Part shown: positions 42,313-51,106 of the stretch, piece by piece
Layout of the letters: every line of letters begins with the position of its first letter
Position numbering within the stretch: the stretch's first letter is position 1
Assembly (NCBI RefSeq): GCF_003065605.1
Contig: NZ_CP026952.1
Location: 1,364,001 to 1,428,000, forward strand
DNA from: Aeromicrobium chenweiae
GTDB lineage: Bacteria; Actinomycetota; Actinomycetes; Propionibacteriales; Nocardioidaceae
Direction of reading: 5' to 3'
DNA length: 64,000 bases
The notes under the pieces: generated by a model
The model's input: only the letters and a program-made list of their open reading frames with translations
What the model was told of the DNA's origin: nothing
Database searches by the model: none
Position numbers and translations under genes: made by a program

Positions 42313-43593
42313 GTGCTGGATCTGGACCGTCGCTGGAGCCGCCCCGGGCCCACGCCTGCGCAGATCCGACGCGACACGCTGTGTGGTGTCGCGGCCGCCG
42401 TCCTGTCGGTCGTGTCGGTCGAGGTGTGGCACAGCGGCTACGGCTCGTCGCTGGGCTGGAAGGGCATCGAGGCGTACGTGCTGTTCGGGCTCGCCGGGCT
42501 GCTGCTGGCGCTGCGTCGTCGATTCCCGCTGACGACGTCGCTGCTGGTGTCGGCGGTGTTCCTGGCGATCGTCGACCGGCTGAACGACCTCGGAGCGATC
42601 TTCACGATCCAGGTCGTCCTGTTCATCGCCCTGTACTCCGCCTGGGCGTGGTCACGTGCCCGACGCCAGCTGTACGCGACGAGCGCCGCGGTGCTGCTCG
42701 CAGTGCTGGGCTGGCTGGTCTGGGAGTTCGTCACGACCGATCCGCCGGACCTGCCGCACAAGGGACTCATCCCGCCGTACCCGGCCGCGATCGTGTACTC
42801 CCTCGCCATCAACATCGTCTACCTCCTCGGCGCCATGACGTGGGGACACGTCGCCTGGCGCAGTGCGCGCCAGCGGGAGGAGATCGCCGAGGGCGTGGCG
42901 GCCGAACGCCGGGCGCAGGACCGCGAGCGGGACAGCGCGGTGCAGGCCGAGCGCGTGCGGATCGCCCGCGACCTGCACGACGTCGTCGCCCACCACGTCA
43001 GCGGCATCGGGGTGCAGGCGGCAGGGGCAGCGCGGGTCATCGACAGCCGTCCCGACATGGCCAAGGACGCGCTCGAGGTCATCGAGCGGTCGTCGCGCCA
43101 GGCGGTCCAGCAGATGCACCAGCTCGTCGGCCTGCTGCGGTCGGACCGCGACGGCGACGAGCGTGCCCCGCAGCCCGGCCTGGACGAGCTCCACACGCTG
43201 GCGACCGCCGCGGACGGGACCCCCGTGGAGTCGTCGGCCACGGTGACGTTCCGGCAGGTGGGGGAGCCGTTCGAGGTGCCGCGCACGGTCGGCCTCTCGT
43301 TGTTCCGGATCGCCCAGGAGGCGGTCGCCAACATGCGCCGCCACGCGCGGGCCACCTCCGGTGAGGTCGTCGTACGCTTCGCGCCGCCGTCCGAGGGGGG
43401 CGCGGCGTCCGTCGAGGTCGAGGTGATCGACGACGGGAACGGCGGCGAGGAATCGTCGTCCCGCCCCGGGTCCGGCGGGTTCGGGCTGACGGGCATCCGC
43501 GAGCGAGCCGCGATGCACGGCGGCACGTGGGAGATCGGGCCGCGGCCCGAGGGCGGGTTCAGGGTGCGCGTCCGCATCCCGGTGACGGCATGA
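42313..43593 (+). CDS. Sensor histidine kinase
   Basis: 426-residue kinase with an N-terminal multi-helix sensing region, a HisKA_3 phosphoacceptor in [17 protein letters not shown] (near residue 225) and a HATPase domain with a [16 protein letters not shown] glycine box. The GTG at 42313 is chosen because the ORF upstream is short and antisense-like. It overlaps the regulator ATG as ATGA and belongs with the ABC exporter. It interrupts the lipA-lipB order known elsewhere. Confidence 0.9.
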   Translation: MLDLDRRWSRPGPTPAQIRRDTLCGVAAAVLSVVSVEVWHSGYGSSLGWKGIEAYVLFGLAGLLLALRRRFPLTTSLLVSAVFLAIVDRLNDLGAIFTIQVVLFIALYSAWAWSRARRQLYATSAAVLLAVLGWLVWEFVTTDPPDLPHKGLIPPYPAAIVYSLAINIVYLLGAMTWGHVAWRSARQREEIAEGVAAERRAQDRERDSAVQAERVRIARDLHDVVAHHVSGIGVQAAGAARVIDSRPDMAKDALEVIERSSRQAVQQMHQLVGLLRSDRDGDERAPQPGLDELHTLATAADGTPVESSATVTFRQVGEPFEVPRTVGLSLFRIAQEAVANMRRHARATSGEVVVRFAPPSEGGAASVEVEVIDDGNGGEESSSRPGSGGFGLTGIRERAAMHGGTWEIGPRPEGGFRVRVRIPVTA

Positions 43594-44249
43594 GCAGGAC
43601 ACGCGTGCTGGTCGCGGACGACCAGGAGCTCGTCCGCACGGGGTTCCGGATGATCCTGGCGGTCGAGGAGGATCTCGAGGTCGTGGGCGAGGCGGCCGAC
43701 GGCGCCGCCGCGGTCGCGCGCGCCGTGGAGCTGTCGCCCGACGTGGTCCTCATGGACGTGCAGATGCCGCGGATGGACGGCATCGAGGCGACCCGCCAGG
43801 TGGTCGACCGTGTGCCGGGGTGCCGGGTGCTGATCCTGACGACGTTCGACGACGACGAGTACCTCTTCGCCGCGCTGCAGGCGGGCGCGAGCGGGTTCCT
43901 GCTCAAGAACTGCCCGCCCGAGGACCTCGTGTCGGCCATCCGCGTCGTCGCGCAGGGGCACTCCCTGCTGGCCCCCGAGGTCACCCAACGGGTCATCGCA
44001 CGCTCCACCGAGCGCGACCGCGGCCCACGGCCGGCCGGCCTGGACGACCTGACCGAGCGGGAGCGCGGGGTGCTCGTCGCCATGGGCCGAGGTCTCAGCA
44101 ACGGAGAGATCGCCACCGAGCTGTTCGTCAGCGAGGCGACCGTCAAGTCCCACGTCTCCCGCGTGCTGGCCAAGCTGAACGTCCGCGACCGCGTCCAGGC
44201 CGTGATCGTCGCGCACGAGTCCGGCCTCATGGAGTCGCCCGAGGCCTGA
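43590..44249 (+). CDS. NarL/LuxR-type response regulator
   Basis: 219-residue regulator: receiver with Asp56 ([10 protein letters not shown]) and a C-terminal LuxR helix-turn-helix ([22 protein letters not shown]). The start overlaps the kinase stop (ATGA). It is followed after 78 bp by an ABC exporter pair, its probable target. Confidence 0.93.
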   Translation: MSRTRVLVADDQELVRTGFRMILAVEEDLEVVGEAADGAAAVARAVELSPDVVLMDVQMPRMDGIEATRQVVDRVPGCRVLILTTFDDDEYLFAALQAGASGFLLKNCPPEDLVSAIRVVAQGHSLLAPEVTQRVIARSTERDRGPRPAGLDDLTERERGVLVAMGRGLSNGEIATELFVSEATVKSHVSRVLAKLNVRDRVQAVIVAHESGLMESPEA

Positions 44250-44327
44250 CAGGTTCTCCGGAAGGATGACGACGAATCATCCTCGCGGCCGATGTGCTGC
44301 TCCGCGATCCTTCGTAGCGTGGCGACC

Positions 44328-45206
44328 ATGTTGGACATCTCGCACCTCAGCAGGTCGTACGGCGACACCCTCGTCGTCGACGACGTGACCTTCTCCGTTC
44401 GCCCAGGGCGCGTGACGGGCTTCGTCGGGGCCAACGGCGCCGGCAAGACGACGACGATGCGCATGATCCTCGGCGTCCTCGCCCCGACCTCGGGGGAGGT
44501 GCTCTGGAACGGTCAGCCGATCTCGACCGGCCAGCGGCGCCGCTTCGGCTACATGCCCGAGGAGCGCGGCCTCTACCCGCGCATGAGGCTCACCGACCAG
44601 CTCGTGTTCCTCGCCCGCCTGCACGGCATCGGCCGCGCGGACGCGACCCGGCGGGCCGGGGAGCTGCTCGAGCACTTCGACCTGGGGGAGCGGGGTGACG
44701 ACGTGCTCGACACGTTGTCGCTCGGCAACCAGCAACGCGTCCAGATCGCGGCCGCGCTGATCCACCGGCCGGAGGCGCTGGTCCTCGACGAGCCGTTCAG
44801 CGGCCTCGACCCGGTCGCCGTCGACGCGATGGCCGCCCTGCTGGCCAAGGAGGCCGGCGACAAGCCGCTGCTGTTCTCCAGCCACCAGCTCGACCTCGTG
44901 GAGCGACTCTGCGACGACCTGGTGATCCTGTCGCACGGGCGGGTGGTCGCGGCGGGTCCCGTCGACGAGCTCCGGGGGGCTGGGCCCGCGCGCTACCGCA
45001 TCGTCCTGGCGGGGGCGGACGCCGCGTGGATCCGCGACCTGCGCGGCATCCAGGTCCGGGACATCGACGGGCCGACCGCCCTGGTTGACCTCGACGGCAC
45101 CACGCCGTCCGACCTGCTCGGCACGGTCGTGGCGCGCGAGCCCGTCGTCGAGTTCAGCCCCGTGCGCCAGCCGCTGTCCGCGATCTTCCGGGAGGTAAAC
45201 CGATGA
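44328..45206 (+). CDS. ABC transporter ATP-binding protein (drug/lantibiotic-export type)
   Basis: 292-residue nucleotide-binding subunit: Walker A GANGAGKTT, a signature-like SLGNQQRVQ, Walker B ALVLDEP and H-loop SSHQ. A C-terminal domain typical of the DrrA/CcmA-like export group follows. ATG 44328 is in frame. It overlaps the permease by ATGA and is preceded by a kinase/regulator pair, so the whole is an induced exporter. Confidence 0.92.
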   Translation: MLDISHLSRSYGDTLVVDDVTFSVRPGRVTGFVGANGAGKTTTMRMILGVLAPTSGEVLWNGQPISTGQRRRFGYMPEERGLYPRMRLTDQLVFLARLHGIGRADATRRAGELLEHFDLGERGDDVLDTLSLGNQQRVQIAAALIHRPEALVLDEPFSGLDPVAVDAMAALLAKEAGDKPLLFSSHQLDLVERLCDDLVILSHGRVVAAGPVDELRGAGPARYRIVLAGADAAWIRDLRGIQVRDIDGPTALVDLDGTTPSDLLGTVVAREPVVEFSPVRQPLSAIFREVNR

Positions 45207-46405
45207 GCACCCTGACCCACGAGCCCACCGACCGCGACGTGAGCGGCGCCTGGCGCGTCGTCGCCGAGCGCGAGGTCATCACGCGCGTGCGGGAGAAGTC
45301 GTTCCGCTACGGCGTCCTCGCGATGGCTGCCGGCATCGTCGTCCTGGTCGTGCTGACCTCGATCCTCGGCGGACGTCCCACCGACTACACCGTGGGCGTC
45401 GTCGACGAGCGGGCCGCGGACGTCGTGTCGTCCGCCTCGAAGGTCGTGGACCGGACGGACGACGGGTCGACGGCCGAGCCCCGGTCGTACGACTCGGTGG
45501 CTGCCGCCGAGAGGGCGGTGCGCGACGGTGACGTCGACGCCGCCCTGGTCGCGACCTCCGAGGGGTACGAGGTGGTGGGCGACCGGGACGTCGACTCGAC
45601 GCTGTCCAGCGCGCTGACGACGGTCGCGGCGACGACCGCGCTCCAGACCAACGCCGAGTCCCAGGGCGTCGACCTCGCCGAGCTGCAGAGCGGGTCGGCC
45701 GTCTCCGAGCGCCTGCTCGACCCCGACGCGGAGGATGCCGGGCCCCGCCAGCTCGCCGCGTTCGTGTTCGTCCTGCTGTTCTACCTCACGGCGGTCATCT
45801 TCGGCATGACGATCGCGCAGAGCGTCGTGCAGGAGAAGGAGAGCCGGGTCGTGGAGATCCTGGCCGCCGCCGTCCCGATCCGCGCGATGCTGTGGGGCAA
45901 GATCGCCGGCAACACCGCGCTCGCGCTCGGCCAGATCGTGGTGCTCTCGGTCGTCGGCGTCGCAGCACTCGCGCTGACGGGGGAGACCTCGTTGCTCGCG
46001 GCGATCGGTCCGGCCGTCGCGTGGTACGTCCTGTTCTTCGTCCTGGGCTTCGTCGCCCTGGCCGGCCTGTGGGCCGTCGCCGGGTCGCTGGCCTCGCGCC
46101 AGGAGGACCTGCAGTCGACCACGCTGCCCGGACAGGTGATCTTGTTCGCGCCCTACATCCTGGCCGTGACGGCGGGGGCGAGCGTCAAGACGATCGTGTC
46201 GATGCTGCCGGTGGTCTCGGCCATGATGATGCCCTCGCGCATGGCCGAGGGCGGCGTCCCGGCCTGGCAGGTCGGCGTGGCACTGGCCGTCAACGTCGTC
46301 AGCGCGTTCGTCCTCGTGCGCTTCGCCGCCCGCCTCTACGAGCGGACCCTGATGCGCACCGATCGCAAGATCGGCTTCGGCGAGGCGCTGCGGCTCAGCG
46401 AATGA
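45203..46405 (+). CDS. ABC transporter permease (ABC-2 type)
   Basis: 400-residue permease with an N-terminal helix, a large extracytoplasmic loop (about 60-180) and a C-terminal block of about five helices with ESRVVEIL, the ABC-2/NatB-type motif. It pairs with the ATPase at 44328. The substrate is unknown. Its 3' end overlaps the convergent lipB by 11 bp. Confidence 0.9.
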   Translation: MSTLTHEPTDRDVSGAWRVVAEREVITRVREKSFRYGVLAMAAGIVVLVVLTSILGGRPTDYTVGVVDERAADVVSSASKVVDRTDDGSTAEPRSYDSVAAAERAVRDGDVDAALVATSEGYEVVGDRDVDSTLSSALTTVAATTALQTNAESQGVDLAELQSGSAVSERLLDPDAEDAGPRQLAAFVFVLLFYLTAVIFGMTIAQSVVQEKESRVVEILAAAVPIRAMLWGKIAGNTALALGQIVVLSVVGVAALALTGETSLLAAIGPAVAWYVLFFVLGFVALAGLWAVAGSLASRQEDLQSTTLPGQVILFAPYILAVTAGASVKTIVSMLPVVSAMMMPSRMAEGGVPAWQVGVALAVNVVSAFVLVRFAARLYERTLMRTDRKIGFGEALRLSE

Positions 46406-47117
46406 CCGGGGAGCCCACGGGCACCCGTGGCCCGACCTCGACCTGCTCGGCGAGGTCGGGCGACGGCGTGTACGGCTCCCAGGCCAGCAGCTCGGCCAGG
46501 TGGGGCGCGACGGCGCGAGCCGTCTCACGGACGGTCACGTCGCGCCCGACCTCGGCGGACAGCGAGGTCACGCCCGCGTCCGCGATGCCGCACGGCACGA
46601 AGCGCTCGTAGAAGCCGAGATCGACGTCGGCGTTGATCGAGAAGCCGTGCATCGTGACGCCACGGGAGACGCGGATGCCGATCGCGCCGACCTTGCGCTC
46701 CGGCCGGACGTCGGACGCGGCGACCCAGACGCCGGAACGTCCCTGCACGCGGCCGGTCGTGACACCGAGGTCGGCGGCCGCGCGGATCATGGCCTCCTCG
46801 ACGCGGCGGACGTAGTCGACCACGAGCACGTGCGAGGGCAGCTTGGTGATCGGGTAGCCGACGAGCTGGCCGGGGCCGTGGAACGTGATCTTGCCGCCGC
46901 GGTCCACGTCGACGACCCGGGTGCCGTCGAACGGCCGCTCGTGCGGCTCGGTCCGGCGCCCCGCGGTGTAGACGGGAGGGTGCTCGAGGAACATCGCGGT
47001 GTCGCCGATCTCGTCCGCGACGCGCTGCGCGTGGAGGGTGCGCTGGATCTCCCAGGCGTCCTCGTAGTCGATCGCGTTCGCGCCGTACCAGTCGTCGAGG
47101 ATCTCGATCGTCGTCAC
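46395..47117 (-). CDS. lipB: Octanoyltransferase
   Basis: 240-residue LipB, which transfers octanoyl from acyl carrier protein to lipoyl domains. Active-site elements are visible: GGKITFHGPGQLVGYP (with His and Gly), KVGAIGIRVSRGVTMHGFSIN and the catalytic Cys in FVPCGIADAGV. The ATG at 47117 begins just before MTTIEILDDW. It works with LipA. It lies downstream of the extra kinase/ABC module rather than next to lipA. Confidence 0.96.
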   Translation of the reverse strand: MTTIEILDDWYGANAIDYEDAWEIQRTLHAQRVADEIGDTAMFLEHPPVYTAGRRTEPHERPFDGTRVVDVDRGGKITFHGPGQLVGYPITKLPSHVLVVDYVRRVEEAMIRAAADLGVTTGRVQGRSGVWVAASDVRPERKVGAIGIRVSRGVTMHGFSINADVDLGFYERFVPCGIADAGVTSLSAEVGRDVTVRETARAVAPHLAELLAWEPYTPSPDLAEQVEVGPRVPVGSPVIR

Positions 47118-47208
47118 GCGTCCAGACTATCCCCGCCCGCCACCCGGCGACAGCGTGTCCTGTGGACAGGCCGAGGCGGGAAACGGGCGGGACGACGACA
47201 GTGGGGGC

Positions 47209-47589
47209 GTGGACCTGATCTGGACGATCATCATGGCGATCCTCGACAAGGACCGGGCGGCGGCGTTCGCCGACGCGGACGCGACGCGCCTGGACGACGT
47301 CTACGTCGAGGGCAGCCGGGCGAGGGCAGCCGACGCTGCCACGATCCGGTCGTACGCGCGCCGCGACGGCCGCGTCCTGGGTGCCGAGCTGCGCGTCCTG
47401 ACCTGCCGGGTCGTGAGGGCCGGGTCCGACCGGGCGACGCTCGACGTCGTCGACGTGCTGTCCCCGAGCCGGGTGGAGTGGGGCGACGGCACGACCACCG
47501 AGCTCCCGCGCGACCAGCCGTCGCGGCACCGGGTGACGCTGCACCGCACGGCGGACGGCTGGCGCATCGCGGGGAGCTGGCTCAGGTGA
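47209..47589 (+). CDS. Hypothetical conserved actinobacterial protein
   Basis: 126-residue protein. An N-terminal helix (IWTIIMAILDKDRAAAFADAD) leads into a beta-rich region typical of NTF2-like or SnoaL-like folds (VVRAGSDRATLDVVDVL, HRVTLHRTADGWRIAGSW). I infer the fold only; no active residues are clear. GTG 47209 is used. Its stop lies 8 bp inside the convergent small membrane gene. Confidence 0.55.
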   Translation: MDLIWTIIMAILDKDRAAAFADADATRLDDVYVEGSRARAADAATIRSYARRDGRVLGAELRVLTCRVVRAGSDRATLDVVDVLSPSRVEWGDGTTTELPRDQPSRHRVTLHRTADGWRIAGSWLR

Positions 47590-47848
47590 GCCAGAAGAAG
47601 GTCCCGGCGGCACCCGCCACGGCGAGCGCCGCCAGGTAGGTCAGGACCAGGCGCGTGTCCCGCAGCACGCAGCGTGAGCGCTCGAGCCCGCCCCGCCACG
47701 CCTTCCAGTAGCCCGCGAACCCCAGCGCGGCGAAGCCCAGCAGCGCCACGGGTCCCAGCACCCAGCCCAGCAGCGCGATCGTCGCGAAGACGCACAGCCG
47801 CAACGGGTCGTACGTCGTGGACTCGGGCTCGGTCGCGTAGCGGCTCAT
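47582..47848 (-). CDS. Small membrane protein of the radical SAM operon
   Basis: 88-residue protein with a polar N-terminus and three hydrophobic helices (about 19-44 and 66-86). I do not recognise a family. Its ATG overlaps the radical SAM stop as ATGA, so it is translated with that enzyme and is the last gene of the lgt-like operon. Its job may be to hold the enzyme or its product at the membrane (inference). Confidence 0.7.
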   Translation of the reverse strand: MSRYATEPESTTYDPLRLCVFATIALLGWVLGPVALLGFAALGFAGYWKAWRGGLERSRCVLRDTRLVLTYLAALAVAGAAGTFFWLT

Positions 47849-49419
47849 GACGTCTCCAGCAGGTTGGGTCGGCCGGTCGCGGTCGACAGGCGGGTGCGGG
47901 ACAGGGGAGCCCAGGCCTGCACCGCGCAGAACGGGGCGCACTGGTGGGCGGCGGACTCGGCGTTGACCGTCGCCACGTGGACGCAGCACTGGGTCAGCCG
48001 CTCCTCGATCATGGTGGACATGTCCATGAACGGCTTGACCGTGATGCGGACGACCCGCTCGCCCAGCATCTTGCGCAGGCGCTTGCGCTGCCCGGGCAAC
48101 GCGGACGAGGCGAGCGTCGTCAGGGTGCCGATGCCGAGGTCGCAGTTCTCGCAGATGTCCTTCCAGATGTTGCCGATGTTGGGGTGCGACAACGACGACT
48201 GCTCGCTCAGCAGGTCCAGCAGCGAGTCCTTGACGACCCGCTTCATGGTGGCCGGGATCGAGTCGTCCGCGATCCGGTTGGCCAGGACGTCGGGCTCCAG
48301 GTCGAGCCACTGCTTGAGCTTGTCGTGCCCGATCAGCGAGGTGAGCGACCGCCACGCGCCGGAGTCGTCGCGCAGCAGGTAGCCGACCGAGCAGCAGTGC
48401 GGGTGCGAGCACGGCAGTGCGGTGAGGTCGCGCCACGTCACCTCGCCGGCGGTCTGCTCACCGAGGCGGCGGAGGACACCGGTGTGGGTCAGCCGGTCGA
48501 GGGGATCGATGCCGGTCGACCGGCCCGAGCCGAACACGGGCTGGATCGTCACCCCGCCGACGTAGGGGGTGTCGAGCCCGCGCTTGATGACGTAGCCGAT
48601 CTCGTCGTCGTTGACCCCGAGGGCAGCGGTCATCGTCAGGGTCGTGAAGATGCCGGCTGCGGACAGGCGGTCCAGGGCGCGGTCCTTGAACCGGCGGATG
48701 TCGGCGCCCCGGTGGTGCGTGGACGCCTCGGCCGACTCCCCGTCGAACTGCAGGTACACCTCGACCCGTTCGCGGTGCCGGGTGAGCAGTGCGAGCAGGT
48801 CGTCGTCCTGGGCGATGCGCAGGCCGTTGGAGTTGATCAGCACGCGGACGATCGGCCGGGCCGCGACGGCGTCGAGCAGCTCGGCCAGCTGCGGGTACAG
48901 CGTCGGCTCGCCGCCGGACAGCATCAAGACGTCGATGCGCCCGTTCTCACGGGACAGCCGGGTGTCGATCGAGGCGAGCACCTCCTCGAGCGGCGCGACC
49001 GACGACATCGCCGGGGCGGACTCCGCGAAGCACGTCGGGCAGCGCAGGTTGCAGTGGTCGGTGATGTCGGCCAGCAGGATGCACGTGTGCTGGGTCTGCA
49101 TCTCCGGCAGGCCGTCGGCGTACGCGGCCGGGAGGGGCTGGAAGTTGCCCGCGACGTCCGGCTCGTGCACCTTGGTCGGGGCCGTCCACTCCTCGAGGTA
49201 CGACAGGATCTCCGGGGACTCGTCGTAGAGCGTGCGCACCAGCCCGTGATCGGGGCAGCCGCGCTCGAGCCACACCCGGTCGTCGCGCACCGCGAGCCAC
49301 CCGGACAGGCGGCGCACCTCCTCCAGCGGTCGGTCCGGCCGCTCCTCGTGGCACCGCGGACAGAACGCGTTGACGTACCGGTGCACCCGGTAGTCGCGCA
49401 GTGGCATCCCGGCGCTCAT
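47845..49419 (-). CDS. Radical SAM enzyme of the MJ0619/Tes type
   Basis: 524-residue radical SAM protein. N-terminal Cys20, Cys23 and Cys55 (FCPRC and GCPDHG) look like a zinc/rubredoxin-type module; Cys113 precedes the SAM-cluster motif CNLRCPTC (Cys123, Cys127, Cys130), then LSGGEPT (167-173), VYLQFDG (221-227), GVNDDEIG (268-275) and LPCSHPHCC (335-343). Further Cys423/426, Cys478/479, Cys494 and Cys498 could hold extra clusters. The pattern matches the MJ0619/tetraether synthase (Tes) family, which includes C-methylating and lipid-coupling enzymes. A CPxDCGxC segment I remember in the family before HTC is absent here (AYADGLPEM), so the activity may differ. Both neighbours overlap it by ATGA. 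Confidence 0.82.
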   Translation of the reverse strand: MSAGMPLRDYRVHRYVNAFCPRCHEERPDRPLEEVRRLSGWLAVRDDRVWLERGCPDHGLVRTLYDESPEILSYLEEWTAPTKVHEPDVAGNFQPLPAAYADGLPEMQTQHTCILLADITDHCNLRCPTCFAESAPAMSSVAPLEEVLASIDTRLSRENGRIDVLMLSGGEPTLYPQLAELLDAVAARPIVRVLINSNGLRIAQDDDLLALLTRHRERVEVYLQFDGESAEASTHHRGADIRRFKDRALDRLSAAGIFTTLTMTAALGVNDDEIGYVIKRGLDTPYVGGVTIQPVFGSGRSTGIDPLDRLTHTGVLRRLGEQTAGEVTWRDLTALPCSHPHCCSVGYLLRDDSGAWRSLTSLIGHDKLKQWLDLEPDVLANRIADDSIPATMKRVVKDSLLDLLSEQSSLSHPNIGNIWKDICENCDLGIGTLTTLASSALPGQRKRLRKMLGERVVRITVKPFMDMSTMIEERLTQCCVHVATVNAESAAHQCAPFCAVQAWAPLSRTRLSTATGRPNLLETS

Positions 49420-49763
49420 TCGAGACTGCTCAGGAGAGCGACGCAGGTGCCGCCGGCGATCACCAGGCCGAGCGCCCAGCCGATGAGCACGCCGATGCCC
49501 CAGCCCCGGGTGCGGGTCGAGAACAGCATCCCCGTACCGATCGCCGGCACGATCAGGAGCGCCAGCAGGAACGAGCTGACGAAGCCGCCCGCGCTGTTGG
49601 CGACGAGCGTCAGGGCCGGGAGGCCGAAGGTCGCGATGACGCCGAGCACGGCGCCGCCGAACACGTGCAGACCGTTGTTGCTCGGCTCCGGCGACGGGGG
49701 AGGTGCCGGGTAGTACCCCCACGGCGGTGGGCCCTGCGGCGGTCCGGTCGGTGGCTGGGTCAT
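49416..49763 (-). CDS. Proline-rich membrane protein of the lgt-like operon
   Basis: 115-residue protein with a Pro/Gln-rich cytoplasmic-looking N-terminus (PPTGPPQGPPPWGYYPAPPP) and three hydrophobic helices (about 34-50, 57-80 and 88-108). No family assigned. Overlaps the Lgt-like gene and the radical SAM gene by ATGA. Proline-rich tails in such proteins often bind partners at the membrane (inference). Confidence 0.7.
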   Translation of the reverse strand: MTQPPTGPPQGPPPWGYYPAPPPSPEPSNNGLHVFGGAVLGVIATFGLPALTLVANSAGGFVSSFLLALLIVPAIGTGMLFSTRTRGWGIGVLIGWALGLVIAGGTCVALLSSLE

Positions 49764-50551
49764 CGGGCCTCCACGGGCTCTCGTCGGTACACGCCCTTGC
49801 GGGCCTGGGTGATGATGCGGGCCGCCACCAGCGGCACGGTGGCGAGCAGGAACACCTGGGGCCGGGTCAGGCCGTGCCAGGCCACCTCGTTGCCGCGCGT
49901 GAACTCGACGAGGAAGCGGAACACGCCGTAGCCGAGCAGGTAGAAGGTCAGGGTCTCGCCGGGAGCGACGAGCCGGTGACGCAGCCAGAACCAGATGACC
50001 GCGAACGCCGCGGCTTGGAAGGCGATCTCGTACGCGAACGACGGATGGAGCGGCACGCCCGCCGGGGCACCGAGGCGCGCAGCGTCCTCGGCTCCCAGCC
50101 GGATGCCGAACGACGTCCCGGTGGGGGTCCCGGGCAGCTCGGTGAGGAAGCAGCCGACGCGCCCGATCGCCATCCCGAGGGCCACGGCAGGGGCGAACAG
50201 GTCACCCGTGCGCGAGGTGTAGCCGACCAGGCGCTTGGCGACGTGCACCCCGAGCCAGGCGCCGAACAGGCCGCCGAGGATGCTGCGGTTCCCGTAGATC
50301 CACTGCTCGGGCAACGAGGCGTTCTCGCGCAGGTCCAGGTGCTGGAACCACGGGCCGAGGCGCATGAAGATCGCCCCGCCGACCAGGGCGCCCAGCACGA
50401 CGTACCAGATCCGTTGGTCGGTCTGCCCGCGCCGCCGCGACTCCACGACGAAGACGGCCGCGGCTGCGAGCACGCCGAGGCCCACGAACAGGCTGTGGGC
50501 CGGGATCGACACCCCGAGCACGTCGATCGTCGTCAACATCGGAGTCAGCAT
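49760..50551 (-). CDS. Lgt-like prolipoprotein diacylglyceryl transferase homologue with altered active site
   Basis: 263-residue membrane protein clearly homologous to Lgt (about seven helices; GDLFAPAVALGMAIGR, then HPS..YE at 169-175 and FRFLVEFTR at 211-219). It departs from working Lgt: the essential His of the HGG loop is Leu92 (ILGGL), and the GRxGNFxNGE signature reads GRVGCFLTEL, with Cys134 in place of Asn. Arg131, Arg212 and Glu216 are kept. It is first in the four-gene operon with the radical SAM enzyme. It is therefore unlikely to be the housekeeping lipoprotein Lgt and may act on another lipid or a special lipid-anchored substrate (inference). Confidence 0.82.
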   Translation of the reverse strand: MLTPMLTTIDVLGVSIPAHSLFVGLGVLAAAAVFVVESRRRGQTDQRIWYVVLGALVGGAIFMRLGPWFQHLDLRENASLPEQWIYGNRSILGGLFGAWLGVHVAKRLVGYTSRTGDLFAPAVALGMAIGRVGCFLTELPGTPTGTSFGIRLGAEDAARLGAPAGVPLHPSFAYEIAFQAAAFAVIWFWLRHRLVAPGETLTFYLLGYGVFRFLVEFTRGNEVAWHGLTRPQVFLLATVPLVAARIITQARKGVYRREPVEAR

Positions 50552-50599
50552 GTCAGCAACAGAGGTTCGCGCGCCGGAGCACGCGCGCGTCGGGCGACG

Positions 50600-51106
50600 T
50601 CAGTCCTCGCCGGTGGTCCCGTCGAGCAGCTCGCGGACGATGTCGAGGTGGCCCGCGTGCCGGGCGTGCTCCTGCATGACGTGGAACAAGATGCCGAGCA
50701 GCGTCGGCAGCTCGTCGTTCTCACCGAACATCCCGCCGGTCCTCGCCCGCTCGTACGGGCCGTGCTGGTCGACGACGTCCGCGGTGCGGCGACCGCCCTC
50801 GTCGAGGGCGTCCAGCAGCACGTCGAGCGGCCGGTCGGTCACCCATCGGTCGTCCGCGTCCCGGTCCGCGTCCGGCAAGGGGACCTGCTCGCCGAGGAAG
50901 CCCCAGACGACCCAGCGACGCTCCATGTGCACGAGGTGCTCGACGAGCTGAGGGATCGTCCATCCGGACGGGACGACGACCTGGTGGAGGAGGCCGTCGG
51001 GGAGGTCGCCCGTCTGGCGGCGCACCTCCGCGCGGAAGAAGTCGAGGTAGTCGACGATCCGTGCCGCCGGGTCCGTGAGGGCGTCGTGCGGCTCGGGCAG
51101 GCTCAC
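50600..51106 (-). CDS. DinB family / mycothiol-transferase-like protein (DUF664)
   Basis: 168-residue four-helix DinB-fold protein of the mycothiol-transferase-like type, often active in thiol-dependent detoxification in actinobacteria. Three potential metal-binding His are visible: HLVHMERR and EHARHAGHLDIV carry them. The GTG start at 51106 overlaps the stop of the TIGR01777 gene as GTGA, so both are one unit. The activity cannot be confirmed from sequence. Confidence 0.85.
   Translation of the reverse strand: MSLPEPHDALTDPAARIVDYLDFFRAEVRRQTGDLPDGLLHQVVVPSGWTIPQLVEHLVHMERRWVVWGFLGEQVPLPDADRDADDRWVTDRPLDVLLDALDEGGRRTADVVDQHGPYERARTGGMFGENDELPTLLGILFHVMQEHARHAGHLDIVRELLDGTTGED

Noticed and set aside
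49760..50551. Canonical housekeeping Lgt
   Set aside because: The essential His and the signature Asn are replaced; the usual lgt context was not seen here.
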